64,000 nucleotides of DNA from Geosiphon pyriformis (GCA_016748015.1 JAAOMT010000608.1:62001-126000); one strand, 5' to 3'. Shown: positions 45,456-58,614, numbered from the stretch's first letter. Notes: generated from the sequence alone by a model not told the origin. A program made the numbers and translations.

Positions 45456-47797
45456 TTATAGGTTGCATATACCCGTCCCAGTTAATTGCTTGACAGGATA
45501 CAACACCTTAGCCTCCCCATTAACATTCCCAATTTTAACAAATCCACTATCATCAACTGTAAACCGTTCATAACACCAAAGTACATTGACGACTTCAGTN
45601 NNNNNNNNNNNNNNNNNNNNNNNNNNNNNNNNNNNNNNNNNNNNNNNNNNNNNNNNNNNNNNNNNNNNNNNNNNNNNNNNNNNNNNNNNNNNNNNNNNNN
45701 NNNNNNNNNNNNNNNNNNNNNNNNNNNNNNNNNNNNNNNNNNNNNNNNNNNNNNNNNNNNNNNNNNNNNNNNNNNNNNNNNNNNNNNNNNNNNNNNNNNN
45801 NNNNNNNNNNNNNNNNNNNNNNNNNNNNNNNNNNNNNNNNNNNNNNNNNNNNNNNNNNNNNNNNNNNNNNNNNNNNNNNNNNNNNNNNNNNNNNNNNNNN
45901 NNNNNNNNNNNNNNNNNNNNNNNNNNNNNNNNNNNNNNNNNNNNNNNNNNNNNNNNNNNNNNNNNNNNNNNNNNNNNNNNNNNNNNNNNNNNNNNNNNNN
46001 NNNNNNNNNNNNNNNNNNNNNNNNNNNNNNNNNNNNNNNNNNNNNNNNNNNNNNNNNNNNNNNNNNNNNNNNNNNNNNNNNNNNNNNNNNNNNNNNNNNN
46101 NNNNNNNNNNNNNNNNNNNNNNNNNNNNNNNNNNNNNNNNNNNNNNNNNNNNNNNNNNNNNNNNNNNNNNNNNNNNNNNNNNNNNNNNNNNNNNNNNNNN
46201 NNNNNNNNNNNNNNNNNNNNNNNNNNNNNNNNNNNNNNNNNNNNNNNNNNNNNNNNNNNNNNNNNNNNNNNNNNNNNNNNNNNNNNNNNNNNNNNNNNNN
46301 NNNNNNNNNNNNNNNNNNNNNNNNNNNNNNNNNNNNNNNNNNNNNNNNNNNNNNNNNNNNNNNNNNNNNNNNNNNNNNNNNNNNNNNNNNNNNNNNNNNN
46401 NNNNNNNNNNNNNNNNNNNNNNNNNNNNNNNNNNNNNNNNNNNNNNNNNNNNNNNNNNNNNNNNNNNNNNNNNNNNNNNNNNNNNNNNNTTCATTCAAGA
46501 TATTGACAACTTGAGGGTTTTCTATATGTGGAATGGCAGAAAAGTGAATAAAATCCGAATATTTTTAGAGAATTCTAAAAGGGAAATATATTTACCTGTG
46601 TCCAGATCTGTTGCCAAAGAAAAGATTTAAGCAAATAAAGCAATTGATAATAATGGTTAGAATGAATTCTCATATATGAACTTTTCGGTATATAACTTAG
46701 AAATTTTATTTCTTTCACCTGGCAAAGGCAAGTCTTCTCCACCAAGACTACAATGCTCAACCTTATATTGGTTCTACGCAAGAAAAAATGTTTAAAGGTC
46801 GAAAATCTTGATCGCAGCCAAATTTCAATATCCTTACTTACATCCCAATCATTGCCGATCACACAATAATCATGATAATGGTTTGTACGGTTGAAAGGGA
46901 TGTACGATTCAACATACTGTTTGGTACCTGGTATGAGGCCTCGCTGTGGGCCCATGTGATTCCTATGATAAAAATATTTTAGTTGAACCAATTTGAAATT
47001 TTGTAAAAGAAGCAAAAATGTCTCTTGAATTGAGAATTATATTTACACACTCACGCGACAACATCAACCATCACCCAAATCCCTTTCTTATGAGCCTCAG
47101 CCACAAGCCGTTTCAGATCTTTTTTAGTACCAAAATGCTCATTGATTGTGTATAAGTCTTGGGCCCAGTCTAGTTGATTGACGGTTTAAACATGGGTACA
47201 AAATTAAGAGAACAAAAAATAAAATGATCATATAAATATTTTACATCCATGCCAGCCAACACCCCATTGCGTTTCTTTCTCGAATTGCTTTACCACCGGA
47301 CTAATCCATATAGCGTCAAATCCCTGGATATTGTAAATTCACACTTTAATACCTTCCCCCCATAGGTAAAAATTCAAAGGAAAAAGGATTTACTAAATCT
47401 TTGATATAATCCAACTTTTCCGCAATTCCCACAAATGTGCCACCACCTGAAAATATGAAAATCAAAGTTTCCAATATTTAAATTTTTTTTCATGAAAGCC
47501 AAATCTTATGTACATACAATATCGTCGAATTTCATATTCGTTCCTATTCGAAGCACACAAAGTGGTATTTTGATTTGATTTTGGCTGGGCGAAACGATCC
47601 GTTAACAATTGATAAATTGTACGATTGCGCCATTCTTCCGGTCCTCGCGAGAATTGATTCACAGGAAAGTTGGCTAGCTTAATACTTTGCTTGAATAGGT
47701 GTAGAGAGTACCCAGCATCGGAACCGAGAAAGTATGGTGTTAAAACCATAAAGATTAAAAGGAGGTTGGAGAGATGTTTGTTTCTTAGCAAAGGCAT
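45456..47797 (-). CDS. Secreted alpha-amylase, GH13 (interrupted by an assembly gap)
   Basis: Exons before the gap are 47518-47797, 47394-47446, 47245-47323, 47055-47169, 46842-46962, 46719-46773, 46596-46607 (12 nt) and 46490-46521, all in phase (249 codons). The protein starts with a signal peptide (LLLIFMVLTPYFLGSDAG). EEWRNRTIYQLLTDRFA, CGGTFVGIAEKLDYIKDL and GFDAIWISPVV follow, then WHGYWAQDLYTINEHFGT, MVDVVANHMGP (conserved region I) and LPDLDTENPQVVN. The last exon, 45456-45599, encodes VVNVLWCYERF ... NGEAKVLYPVKQLTGTGICN, the usual C-terminal beta-domain end of fungal alpha-amylases. The catalytic Asp, Glu and Asp of regions II-IV fall inside the N run, so activity cannot be judged. 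The missing part should be about 240 residues, which fits the gap length if it also holds introns. The protein would hydrolyse alpha-1,4-glucans outside the cell or in the secretory route. Confidence 0.93.
45600..46489. other. Assembly gap (890 N)
   Basis: A run of N inside the amylase gene. Open frames that appear to cross it on either strand are artefacts of unknown bases. Confidence 0.99.
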
Positions 47798-48540
47798 TCT
47801 TATGATGCCTCGGATTGGAATTTAATAATATTGTGGTCGACGGAAAGTTTTACGAATGAATTATTACCAGGTGTATTTTAAATTGTTAAAAAATATTCTA
47901 TATTTGTTTGTCAATAATGGCTTTACCAAAAGATTCTTATTTTATGCGTGATGGCTTTCGTTAAGCTGATCAATTTTCGGATTAAATGGAAAATTTTTAC
48001 TATTGTTAACCAACTATATGCTAAAATTTTGATTCGGAAAATTTAGTACTTAATTTAATTTATTACATCAATCTATGATCCAAAAATTATATACTTGAAC
48101 AAAATATTTGTTTAAATAGCTATGAAAAATTTATTTCATTAAAAATTTATCAATTTATGGGTAATTTTTTATATAAACAGTTTAAAAATATTTAATTTAA
48201 AATAAATATTAATTTTATATATATATTTTAAAATGAAATAAAAAACTTACTTTAATACAGTAAATAAATAATTTTAATATCATGTAATTGTAAATGAGTT
48301 AATTATATTCGGAAGAAAATAATAGTAATAATAATAATTAATAATAAATAATATTGATAAAAGACAAATGTTCTATATGATCCTAAACTTTATTCATGTA
48401 TTGCAACGAAAAAACCTTATATTTAAAATATATATACTTAAATAGTATGAAAAAAACCATGCATAATTAGGCAAAAATTAAAAATAATTATAAAAACTAA
48501 GAATTAGCAGTAGATTAAAGAAAATTTTGGTATTGGTTTT

Positions 48541-48611
48541 TTGTTATTTACTTTCAAAAGTGGATAAAATCTGTAATGATTTGAAAGTATCTTGTAAAAA
48601 GATTAAAAAAA
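48541..48611 (+). pseudogene. Heavily decayed Tc1-like transposase fragment
   Basis: TTTACTTTCAAAAGTGGATA followed by AAATCTGTAATG and GATTAAAAA matches the DNA of the TFKSGRKSV...GGLKG part of the transposase relic at 38355-38420, but with several stops. The matched stretch is short (about 70 bp), so this is a suggestion only. Confidence 0.4.
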
Positions 48612-49661
48612 GAATATAAAAAAAATAATTAAGAAAGATTAAAAAAAATAATACAAAAAATAATAATAAAGAAATCAATACCAATATTATTTTGAAGATT
48701 TAAAGTCACTGTTTTCAAAGAAGTTATTGCCTTAATACTAAGGAGGATTGAAGCAGTATTAAATTCAAATAGAAATCCGGCAAAATATAATTTTTTTATT
48801 TGATTTAAAAATTATTAAAAATAAAATAAAATCAGAATAGTATTATAGTTTTTGTGTTTAATTTTGAACCAAGCGTTACTATTTGGAAATGTTATACTTT
48901 TAAATTCAAAAATTTTACATTTATTTTTTAAGTTTATATCATATTAATTATTTTATATCAAATAAATTTATTTAGTTGAAGCTTTTAATGATATATATTT
49001 CACGTGGTTTTCTCCAATATACTGTAACCAACAAAATTATCATTTAATTATCACACACAGAGTATTGAAAGATGTTGTTCTAGAACTTTATAGCAAATCT
49101 TTAACAGAAAAAATTATTGCATTGCATGAATCAATATCGATCAATAAAAGATGTATTCAAGGAGATTTTATTTAAAAAAAAAAGGGGTTAATGAATCAAA
49201 ATATTTTTTTTTCATTCAAGCTGAGCAACAAATATCCTGCAAGAACACAGATTAAGAATATTGGCATAGAAAATTTTTTTTTAATCTTTGCAGCTTCAAT
49301 AATTCACTATTATTGTTCTCAATTGAAGATATGGATAAAAACGCAATATCCTATAACAATCAATGAAACTGCCACAAACCAGTTTGTATCGGAATTACTA
49401 TTTATTAAAAAATTTTATTATACCGTCATTCTACAAGAGTCACCGAGCAGAGAATCAGGAATACTGTACAGGAAATAAGTTGAGCGATTGCCTATTTTAT
49501 GTTTTGGACTTTGATTATCCAGATTCAAAAGAACTGAAAATCTTATATAAAATGAAATAAAAGATTGAGATTCTTTTAGGTAAGACTTACGTACTTTAAT
49601 CTTCTAAAAATTTTAATTTAATACATTTTCTTTATTTAATTTCATATTTTACACTATTCGT

Positions 49662-49662
<1 letters not shown>

Positions 49663-49700
<38 letters not shown>

Positions 49701-49712
49701 TATTATTATTAT
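49663..49712. repeat. (AAT)n followed by (ATT)n, a perfect palindrome
   Basis: About 12 ATA units pass directly into four TAT units, so the arms can pair as a hairpin. Confidence 0.9.
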
Positions 49713-50642
49713 GTTCTTTAATATATATGATTACTCTTTAACAAAAGTTTCATTACCTTTGAAACATTCAATAATTTTGCAAAAAATTGATTTAATTCAA
49801 TAATACAAAAAAAAAGAAAAATCAATTAATAAAAAAAGCTGCCATATTTTTGATAAACGATTATTATTGATTAGCTTAACAATTGAACAAACAATTTTTT
49901 TAAATAATATATTTTGCTGTTCGTTTAATAATTTTCAAAAAGTCAAATTTAACAGTTTTTTGAATTTTACATATAAAATAATTATTATTATATTATTATA
50001 ATTAAACCTTTATCATATTTTATGCTAAAAAACTATTTCATTTTGGAAAATCATAATTTTTTGAAACATATCACAAAATTTTACTTGATTTATAAAATAT
50101 GGCTTTTTAAAGCTTTGATATCCTGGCATCAAACCTTTTTTCTCAAAATCTTTGAGTAGAATCTTCAAACCCTTAAAGATTTTAAATTACCTTTTAATTT
50201 TTTGATTCTACATCAATGGTGTTTCATTTGTACCACATGTAATTTATTTAAAAAGTTCATAGAGATGCAGCGATTATTATCTACAAAAGATATAGTTTTA
50301 ATAATAAGCATTATAATAAAGAAAATAAAATTATTAAATTTTTATTTTAAACAATAACATACATTATATTTAACATAATCAACTGGTATTTTAAAAAATT
50401 GATTCAAGTAGTTTAGAGCAGGCATTTTGAGTATTTCTTTTTAGAAATGGTCATACATTTTTATATTTTCTCAATGTGTTTACGAATTCCCACATAATGA
50501 AAAATAGTCTCTTTTTTCAAATCAATTATATATTATAACCATTTTTATAACTTTTGTTTGCAAGTCACACTACTAATTTGAGAATAATTAAAAAATCTAT
50601 AAAATTTTCTTGTACTAATTCTGCCACTAGAATTCGAACGGA

Positions 50643-50695
50643 GCTAATCTTCCATCTTTCACCGCTAATCTTCCATCTTTCACCGCGAATCTTCC
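50643..50695. repeat. 21-bp tandem repeat, 2.5 copies
   Basis: GCTAATCTTCCATCTTTCACC occurs at 50643 and 50664, with a partial third copy from 50685. Confidence 0.85.
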
Positions 50696-52620
50696 GAAAA
50701 TTAACATACTGGACAAGAGTTGTAGATTAATATGGTTCCATTTATTCTTTCCCACTTTCTTTCTTTCTTTCATTATTTATTATTGCTCAAACTTGACATC
50801 AATCAGGATAAAAATTGATTTTAAGCCTTATTTTAGTGTTGAAGATATTTGTCATTGTGATGATGAAAACTGAAGAAAAGAAAATACACCGTTACTGTGA
50901 ACAAGAAAAAGGCCACAAATATTACTATATTTGTAAGTAACAGGTGACAATATAATCATATGACACAAAAAATTAGGGTTGAACATCATTGAAATACATA
51001 TGTTGTGTTTTCTAGAATATCAAATTTAATTTGTTAAATCTGGCATTGTTTTGATTGCAAACGATTCCATATTTTTTTTACAGAAAATTTATAGAGAAAC
51101 AATAAACCTATAGATAACTAGAAAATTTGTGATAAGAAATTATTTTACATCTGTATTTTATCAAAGTTATCAGTTACGCCATCTATTTTGAAAAACAAAT
51201 AAGTTTGATTCAGAAATTAGTGTAAATTTTTTTTTTAAATACAAGGTTTTAAAGTTTGAATACAAAATAAGTTTAAACAATAATATTTTAAAGAGCTTTA
51301 TTAAAAATATATAATAAGATTAAAATATATATTCTTTAGTATTAATTTGATTTTGCTTTTCAATGTCAGCATGAATCATTGAATTTCATCCCAAATTTTG
51401 TATCAAGTTATTTTTTATTGTTAAGAATTAAATTTATTTTATTTTATTTTGCTTTATATATATATTATTTATAATTTTATAATTTTATAAATTTATAATT
51501 TTTTATTATATATATATTATTAAATATAATGTCCATTTCAAACTTAAAATTTAAATAATATTTTTATAAATAGAAATTTAATTTATATTTATTAATTAAA
51601 ACAGAAACAAAATTATATTTTTGTATTATAAAATTTATTCTTTGTTTTAAAATTTTTTTAAAAAAAAAAGAATCATAAAGTTTTATATTCATTTCATAAA
51701 TTTTCTGGTTTAAAAAAAAAAATGTTTCTTGTTATATTAGAAAACTTTTTAAAAAAAAAACTGGCCGAAATAAATATCAATCCTCGCATATTTTATTCAA
51801 AATAACCTTTAAAAGAAAAAAATTAATATTCCTATACTCAATATTAAATTTTTAATAATGAATATTCGTCATTATATTGAGTAATACAAATTTCTGACGA
51901 AAAGCCTAGTCAAAATTCTTGGACCGTTGCACAGTAAAATTTAGACATAATAGTATAACAGTTAATAGGGTTTGTTCAAGTTTGAAATAGATAAATAAAT
52001 ATATAACGACCAAAGAGAAGATGTATGATACAGCTTTATAGAATTGAATATATTTTCGAAAAATTTTTTCCATTAAAAATGCATGTATTTGGTCTCAAGA
52101 AATCCCGTTGCATGAGGATTGACACCAATTAAAAGGATTCTGACGGAAAAAAAAAAGTCGAGTATTTCGATTGAAAAATGTAAAGATCAAGTATCATATG
52201 AAGATTCTGTATCAAAAAATAATGGCAGTAAATGGAAAGAAAAATATATTAATGCAAATAACTGGTTTCAATTAATTACGCGAGAAGCTTCTTTTATTTT
52301 ATCAAGTTGCAAGCAAGCCTTAGTCGAAGGTCACACAAACCCACAGCAATCAGAAATCTGCAATGCAATGCACTGCACTAAACTAAACTATGCATAATGG
52401 CATACTCAATATGTTTCAATTTAAGTATTATGCTCAAATATGCCTAATTAAAACTTGGAAAAATGTATTGATTTACTAAAAAAGATTTTCTAGAAAAGGT
52501 AATGGCGTCTACCAAAATCCCATTATTTTGCCCCTTAAAGGTAAAAATATCTTTACATTGTTTCCATCAAATGAGTATTTTTGCTAATTAGTTTTGAATC
52601 ATAAATTTGCATTGCCTGAA

Positions 52621-53098
52621 TTATACGGGGCGTACTGCAACAAAACCAGACAAAGTGAATATGTAGAATAAAAACAGTCAGGAAAATTAAAAAAATTAAA
52701 ATCTCTTTCCTTACCATATTCATTCATTTGCAAGGTTGTACCTTGTGTGATTGGCATCGCGGCGAAAAGAAGAAAGTAGTTAGTGGTCAGAGGAAAGGAT
52801 GATGGAAAGAGCAAACTTCACCGCCGCGTTTGCATCTCTTCCTCTTATGACTATTTCCAGCTATCTTGGTGACAGCCGGGATAACAACGATGGTATTCAG
52901 AGTGCTGAGGAGGAAGCCAGTGAAAGACAAAGATAAAGCCTTTTTAATAACCAAAGCCATAATTGCTTGATATTCACTTTGTCTGGTTGTGTTGCAGCAA
53001 GTAATGAATCATATTTCCCATTATCTTATTGATAAAATGAAATTGATCAACTTTTAAAGTGTCACTTTGTGTGGTTTGTTGCAGCACGCCCCATATAA
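52621..53098. mobile_element. MITE-like element with 38-bp terminal inverted repeats
   Basis: The left end, TTATACGGGGCGTACTGCAA (from 52621), and the right end read inward on the other strand, TTATATGGGGCGTGCTGCAA (from 53098), match over about 38 bp with few differences. They end in ...ACAAAGTGA. Flanking TA fits a Tc1/mariner-type target duplication. An inner part of the repeat (CTGCAACACAACCAGACA on the minus strand) occurs again at about 52972-52997, so the right side has a nested copy. At 478 bp it is too small for a transposase and must be non-autonomous. It contains a small open frame at 52799-52936. Confidence 0.75.
52799..52936 (+). other. Small open frame (45 aa) inside the MITE-like element
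   Basis: It starts MMERANFTAAFASLPLMTIS and continues SYLGDSRDNNDGIQSAEEEA to SERQR and TAA. It is GC-richer than the element's arms and has an ordinary protein-like composition. It may be captured host sequence, an unrelated exon, or chance. No domain is recognised. Confidence 0.25.
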
Positions 53099-53946
53099 TA
53101 TTTCACGTAGAATGAAATCATATCTAATAAACCAACCTTAAAAATTATCTTGGACCGATGAAAAAAACAAACCTTAATCAATAAAATCTAACACAAAATT
53201 CATTTGGACATTTGGATACTCAAGAACACATCAATGGCTTAAATTTCCTCAAAGTCATCATGATTTTTATAGTTACATTTATACATGCATATCCTCAAAA
53301 TTTTATTGTTGTTGTTGTTGTTTCATTTTATATGAAACAAACCAATTGTATCTCAAAGATTCAGCAAATATATTCTAGAAGAAATCGCGAAAAACTAAAG
53401 TTAATTGAGTCTTGAATCAATGGGGGAGGAAAAAATCGAAATTTCTTTTAAAAATGAATGAAAACTTTTTGAGGCGTACTTACCTTTGCATTAACGCATC
53501 TCCTGACGTATTAAGTTGCATATTCAATCATTTTAATGCAGCGATAACGTTCCTTCAAGTTTAAAATTATTGCTGTTGTAAGAGTGTTAATATTGAAAAA
53601 AAAAAGCCGTGAGAGATTTTTTTCACTCGGAAACGACAAACAGCGACAATGGTAATAGCAGGGCCCCTTTTCAGCCCTACTTTACGAAATTGGAAAGGCA
53701 GGGTAATATGCTAGCTGCGACCTTCAATTTTAAATTTACCTCGTACAGTTTTATAGTTTTTCTGTGGTTATGATTACCTGCATTTCTTTTCAAATACAAA
53801 AGTTGTTTCCTGCGACAAAAAACATTTTTAATCAAAATACTCAGTGATCAATTTTTTACAAACTCCAAATCAATTTAGTCCCCATTAACTCTGTCTGGTG
53901 CGCTTCTACCTTCTAAAAATCTTTACTTTTGACTATCATTTTCAAA
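53099..53946. other. Intergenic region and leader of the Sel1 gene
   Basis: An open frame at 53212-53415 includes a (GTT)n-coded Val run and is not convincing. The last 100 bases should hold the promoter and leader of the Sel1-repeat gene. Confidence 0.5.
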
Positions 53947-55272
53947 ATGCCTTCAATACATTTATCTCAACAAGTGCATATATCGCATAAAAATAAAGAT
54001 ATCAAGAAAATACAGGGAGAAGTGGCTTCATTAAGAATAACAACAACAACAACAATACCAACAAGTCAAGAAACGCTTGGTCTATTGAATAAACTCGCAA
54101 AAATTTTTTTAAAATCTGTAGACAAAGGCGATAGTTGGGAGGTGATTACGACAGAAATCAATGAATACCTAAAAGGAAATAAAATACACCCAAGAACATT
54201 ATTAGATTTACTAAATAAACAATCATATCGACGTCAATTTAAAATTTTATTGGGTTACTGTTTTGAACGAGAAATCGGATACAAGGACGAACAGCAAGCC
54301 TTCATCTCTTATAAAATTGCGTCGGAAAACAATTATTCTTATGGTCATTTATTTCTTGCTCATTGTTATGAAAAAGGAATTGGGACTTCAATTGACTCGG
54401 TACTAGCATTTGAATTTTATAAAAAATCAGCCTCGGAAGGTAACCCCACGGGACAATTCTTGTTAGCTCGATGTTATGACGCAGGTTTCGGAACAGCCAA
54501 AGACATGCTGAAAGCCTTTGAATGGTATTTGATATCGGCCAACTCTGGTAACTTGTGTGCACAAAATAATCTTGGCTACTGCTATTGGAACGGTGACGGA
54601 ACCCCAAAAGATGTGACAAGTGCCTTCTATTGGTATAAAAAATCAGCGGTAGGTGGAAATGCTGCTGGTCTATATAATCTTGGCAGATGTTACGAGAATG
54701 GCATTGGGACGACGAAAGACGATCAGATAGCTTTTGAATGTTATCAAAAATCGGCAGAAGGTGATGATCCAAGTGGACAATATCGTGTTGGGGTTTGTTA
54801 CGAAAAAGCTTTTGGAACATCATGCAATCACATCAAAGCTTTCTTTTGGTATCAAAAATCTGCAAAAAATGGTGATCCCAACGGGCAATGCCATCTCGGC
54901 TATGCTTACGTGAATGGAATTGGTACTAACAAGAATTTTCCCAAAGCTTTTGAGTGGTTTCAGAGATCGGCACAAAACGGTGATGCGGCTGGAATGATGG
55001 CTGTTGGTTATTGTTATCAAAACGGAATCGGGATTTCAAAAGATCTGTCAAAAGCGTTTCAATGGTATTTAAAATCCGCAGAAGCTGGCGATATCATTGG
55101 ACAATATAATTTAGCGAATTGTTACAAGTATGGTTGGGGAACTAAATTTAACCTTCAGGAAGCGACAAGTTGGTTTCAAAAAGCGGCCGATAATGGGGAT
55201 CAGGCTGGACAGAAAGAACTTGAAGAACTTTATCCGGCTGTGATGCAATATCTTAACGTGAGAGAGATTTAA
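53947..55272 (+). CDS. Sel1-like repeat protein (441 aa)
   Basis: A single exon. After an N-terminal region of about 95 residues without a known domain (with a short Thr run), nine Sel1-type repeats of 36 residues fill about residues 97-430. Clear units carry KAFEWYLISANSGN, SAFYWYKKSAVGGN, IAFECYQKSAEGDD, KAFQWYLKSAEAGD and YNLGRCYENGIGTTKD. Each unit is a helix pair, and the stack forms an alpha-solenoid for protein-protein contact. The ATG at 53947 is the first in frame; the frame opens six codons upstream with TTG. Glomeromycotina genomes carry very many Sel1 proteins, often fused to kinases. No kinase domain is present here. Its partner is unknown, and a signalling scaffold role is inference. 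Confidence 0.95.
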   Translation: MPSIHLSQQVHISHKNKDIKKIQGEVASLRITTTTTIPTSQETLGLLNKLAKIFLKSVDKGDSWEVITTEINEYLKGNKIHPRTLLDLLNKQSYRRQFKILLGYCFEREIGYKDEQQAFISYKIASENNYSYGHLFLAHCYEKGIGTSIDSVLAFEFYKKSASEGNPTGQFLLARCYDAGFGTAKDMLKAFEWYLISANSGNLCAQNNLGYCYWNGDGTPKDVTSAFYWYKKSAVGGNAAGLYNLGRCYENGIGTTKDDQIAFECYQKSAEGDDPSGQYRVGVCYEKAFGTSCNHIKAFFWYQKSAKNGDPNGQCHLGYAYVNGIGTNKNFPKAFEWFQRSAQNGDAAGMMAVGYCYQNGIGISKDLSKAFQWYLKSAEAGDIIGQYNLANCYKYGWGTKFNLQEATSWFQKAADNGDQAGQKELEELYPAVMQYLNVREI

Positions 55273-56577
55273 TATAATAATTTTTACAGTTTTCTATTTC
55301 CTCGGCTGATTCTAATTTCATCATTTCAATCGTCATTTTCAGCAGCGAGAATTAAATAGATGCCCAACTTCTAACTCATCAGCTGAGATCATTACCACCC
55401 GGAACAACAATAGCCGAGTTCCATCCCGCCGACATAAACGTAAAAGAAAGCAAGCATTGAAAAAATGATTACCCATTGGTTTTCAATTTGAATTTTATTT
55501 TAAAAAAAATTCATTTCGGTATAATTCAATATTCAGTGAAAAGAGCACGAATATTTCCATTGTATTATAGATTTTGATTTTTCAATCAGGCCAAATTTTA
55601 CTCCTCTTGAACTTTCCAGGGTGCCAAAGGTTTGCTTTTAGTTTATTTGCATTAAAAAACAGGTGGCCAACCATTTTTCATCAACAAACATTTTTTTTCT
55701 CACACTAAAGTAATTCTGATGCTAGAGAGACAACAGATTGTTAAAAAAACTTGGGTTTGCTAATTATTTTTCAGTAAAAACTTAATCGTAAGAAGCAGGG
55801 ATAACCTAAAGATTCCCTGCCATGATTACTCAATCATTTCTAACTTTAAAATCAATGCGTATAAAAATATGAAATTCTCAAGTGCAACGCCAAAAAAAAA
55901 TTACGGTTAGGCTCTCTGTCCCATTTAATATAAAATTTTTTAGGTTTAATATGATATAATATGATATGATGTGATATGATTTTTAGATTTGAAAATAATG
56001 ATAACACCATACTAACCATTTCCTCGTTGTTGATTTCATATGTGACAAATCTAGAAAATAAACAAAAGATTGTTATAAACCTTTGGGTTAAGAATTCGAA
56101 CAAAAAGACTTTTTACTCGCATAAATTTTATTATTAAAAATTTTTAATCCCATGACAAATAAGGAAAAAAGCATGTTTATCTATTTTCGCAGAAAAAACT
56201 TGGGTTATTTAGCCGATAACTTTAAATTTTTATTATAGACACAGAATTAGGGTATTTTACCTAGAAATGAATAATCAAGTTTTTATATTTCAAAGTTTTT
56301 TAGGAAACCATAAAATAATTTCCGGTTTTTAATTTGGTTCAAAAGTTGTACCATGTTGTATTAACAAAAAAATTTTTTTTGTAATAATAAATAAGTTTTT
56401 ATTTTATATTTTTTTTTTTTTACCAAAAGAGATTAGACGGTTAAAAAAAATATATGTTTTTTTTCAGTTTCACACGTATGAAGCATTTTTTTAATGTAAT
56501 GATTGGTTGTTTGCTTGCCAAGTTTTGACCTTGAAGTATAAAAAAAATTATTTGAATATTTGAAATATTTGAAATAA

Positions 56578-56809
56578 AAATAAAATTTATATAATGAAAC
56601 GAAATAAAAAATAGCAAGAATGATAATTATAAAAAAATAAAATTTATATTATGAAACGAAATAAAAAATAGCAAGAATGATAATTATAAAAAAATAAAAT
56701 TTATATAATGAAACGAAATAAAAAATAGCAAGAATGATATTTATAAAAAAATAAAATTTATATAATGAAACGAAATAAAAAATAGCAAGAATGATATTTA
56801 TAAAAAAAA
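56578..56809. repeat. 57-bp tandem repeat, four copies
   Basis: The landmark ATGAAAC recurs at 56594, 56651, 56708 and 56765, exactly 57 bp apart. The copies are almost identical (AAAATTTATATAATGAAACG ... AATAGCAAGAATGATA). Confidence 0.95.
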
Positions 56810-58550
56810 AATTTTTTAAAATTTTGTAAAAGAAAAAGATTTTGAATAAAATTTGCTTGTTCTTGAGCTTTAAAGTATAATTTATCCTAAATTAGAAAAA
56901 AATATCTAAAACTTAGAATTAAGTATAAAATGAAAATTATTTCAAATTATTTCAAATTCTTTGATAAGATTAATTATTTTTTAAAATTTAAACAGTTTAA
57001 TAAAAGTTTAAACAAGTAAATAGACATTTTTTTTAGAAAATAGAAACTTGTGATTATTATTTATAATTATAAAGTAATAAATTATTTTTAGAATTAAAAA
57101 TTCTTAAAAATAATAATTCATTTTTATTAATTAAAATAGTTTTTTAAAACAAAATATATTATATTAACAAGAATTAATTTATTAATGAATCAATTAAGTA
57201 TTAATTAAAAATATTATTGAAATAAATATTTGATTTTTTGAATTAAAATTTAATTTTTAAAAAAACAAAAATGTATATTTTATTAATTTTCAAAAATTTG
57301 AAAACAAAAAAAAAATTTTATTTAATATTTTAAAAATAAAAATAAAATATAATTTCAAAAATAATATATAATTAATTTTATTTAAACCATTTTTATATAT
57401 TACTTATAAAAAAATACCAATAAAAAAATATTTCTTAAAAATATTTTTTAATAAAAAAAAAAATTTTTTTTTTTTTTTTCACAAAAAAAAAAAAAAAAGT
57501 AAAATAAATAAATTTTACAAATTATTATAGAGAGAGATTAAAATATTAATTTTCGGAAATAATTAAAATCATAATTATATATTGTTTGAAACGGAACCTA
57601 AAGAAAAAAAATACTTTTAATCCAGGAATTAATTAAAATAAAAAATTCTTATTTTATACATTTAAAAAAAAATAGAATTTATAGAAAAATGATAAAGAAA
57701 AAAAAAACCAAAAGTGTCAATAATTTCGATAAAATAAGATTTTAATCATGAAAACTTTTTTTGTAATAATATGTATATCATTTCATTTAATAAAACTTTT
57801 CGTTGAAACCAATTATTTAATTTTTTTTAATGCTTTCAAAAAATTATCTTTTTTACAGGGATAAAAATATAGATACAGATATATAGATATAGTCAAAAAG
57901 TGACAACATCTTTCAAGCAATGGAATTCAAAAAAGAAATTTAGAATAGAAAATTTTTTCGCATACTTTTCAAATCAAAATAAATATTACATGTACGATAT
58001 ACTATGACATGGTTAAAATTAAATAAAATAAAAATAAAAATAAAATCAAAATCAAAATTTATATACCTAAAAATATTTTTCATCTTTGGCTTATACAAAA
58101 TTGTGTTGTATTATGAGGAAATGTTTAAAAATTCATAAAAAATTACTTTTGGAAAACTAAGAAAAATAACTAATTTTGCCATTTGCTTTAAAGCTTTCGT
58201 GACCCAAATATTGTGTACAATATTAGAAAAAAAGAGAAAAAAGAGAAAAAAAGGAAAAATATAGACAAGAAATTTAGGTTTTTAAAGAAAAATTAGGTTA
58301 CTTTTATGGGCCCTTATGGGGATAGTGTGAAAATATTTGATATCAAAAGAGATAAATCTCCATTATTAAATCGGAAGGTTTAATTTAAAGCTTATATTAG
58401 TTGGAATTTCTAAAATTAAAATTTTTTGATTGTAATTTTGATTCGACACCAAATGAGGTGATAGAAAAAAAATAATAAGGTGATTGTGGACCTATAGAGT
58501 GGTTTTTTTTGACTATGAAATTATTCATGTCCAAAAAAGATTTTATATTT

Positions 58551-58568
58551 AATAATAATAATAATAAT

Positions 58569-58614
<46 letters not shown>

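Larger units (their letters stand above)
47798..52620. other. Long AT-rich intergenic region
   Basis: No protein gene is supported. Open frames at 49191-49560 and 52119-52397 begin with or depend on non-ATG codons, or lack any domain. The region contains a second transposase relic (48541-48611), an AAT/ATT palindrome (49663-49712) and a short 21-bp repeat (50643-50695). Confidence 0.55.

Noticed and set aside
45482-46514. Several long open frames across the N run
   Set aside because: Unknown bases are not stops. Only the GH13 frame is supported by sequence on both sides.
49191-49560. Two overlapping frames of 65-95 codons
   Set aside because: A/T-driven composition (Ile, Asn, Lys, Phe, Tyr) and no domain or homology signal.
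50620-50660. GAATTCGAAC resembling a tRNA T-loop
   Set aside because: Flanking bases do not form the T stem, and no A box or acceptor pairing is visible.
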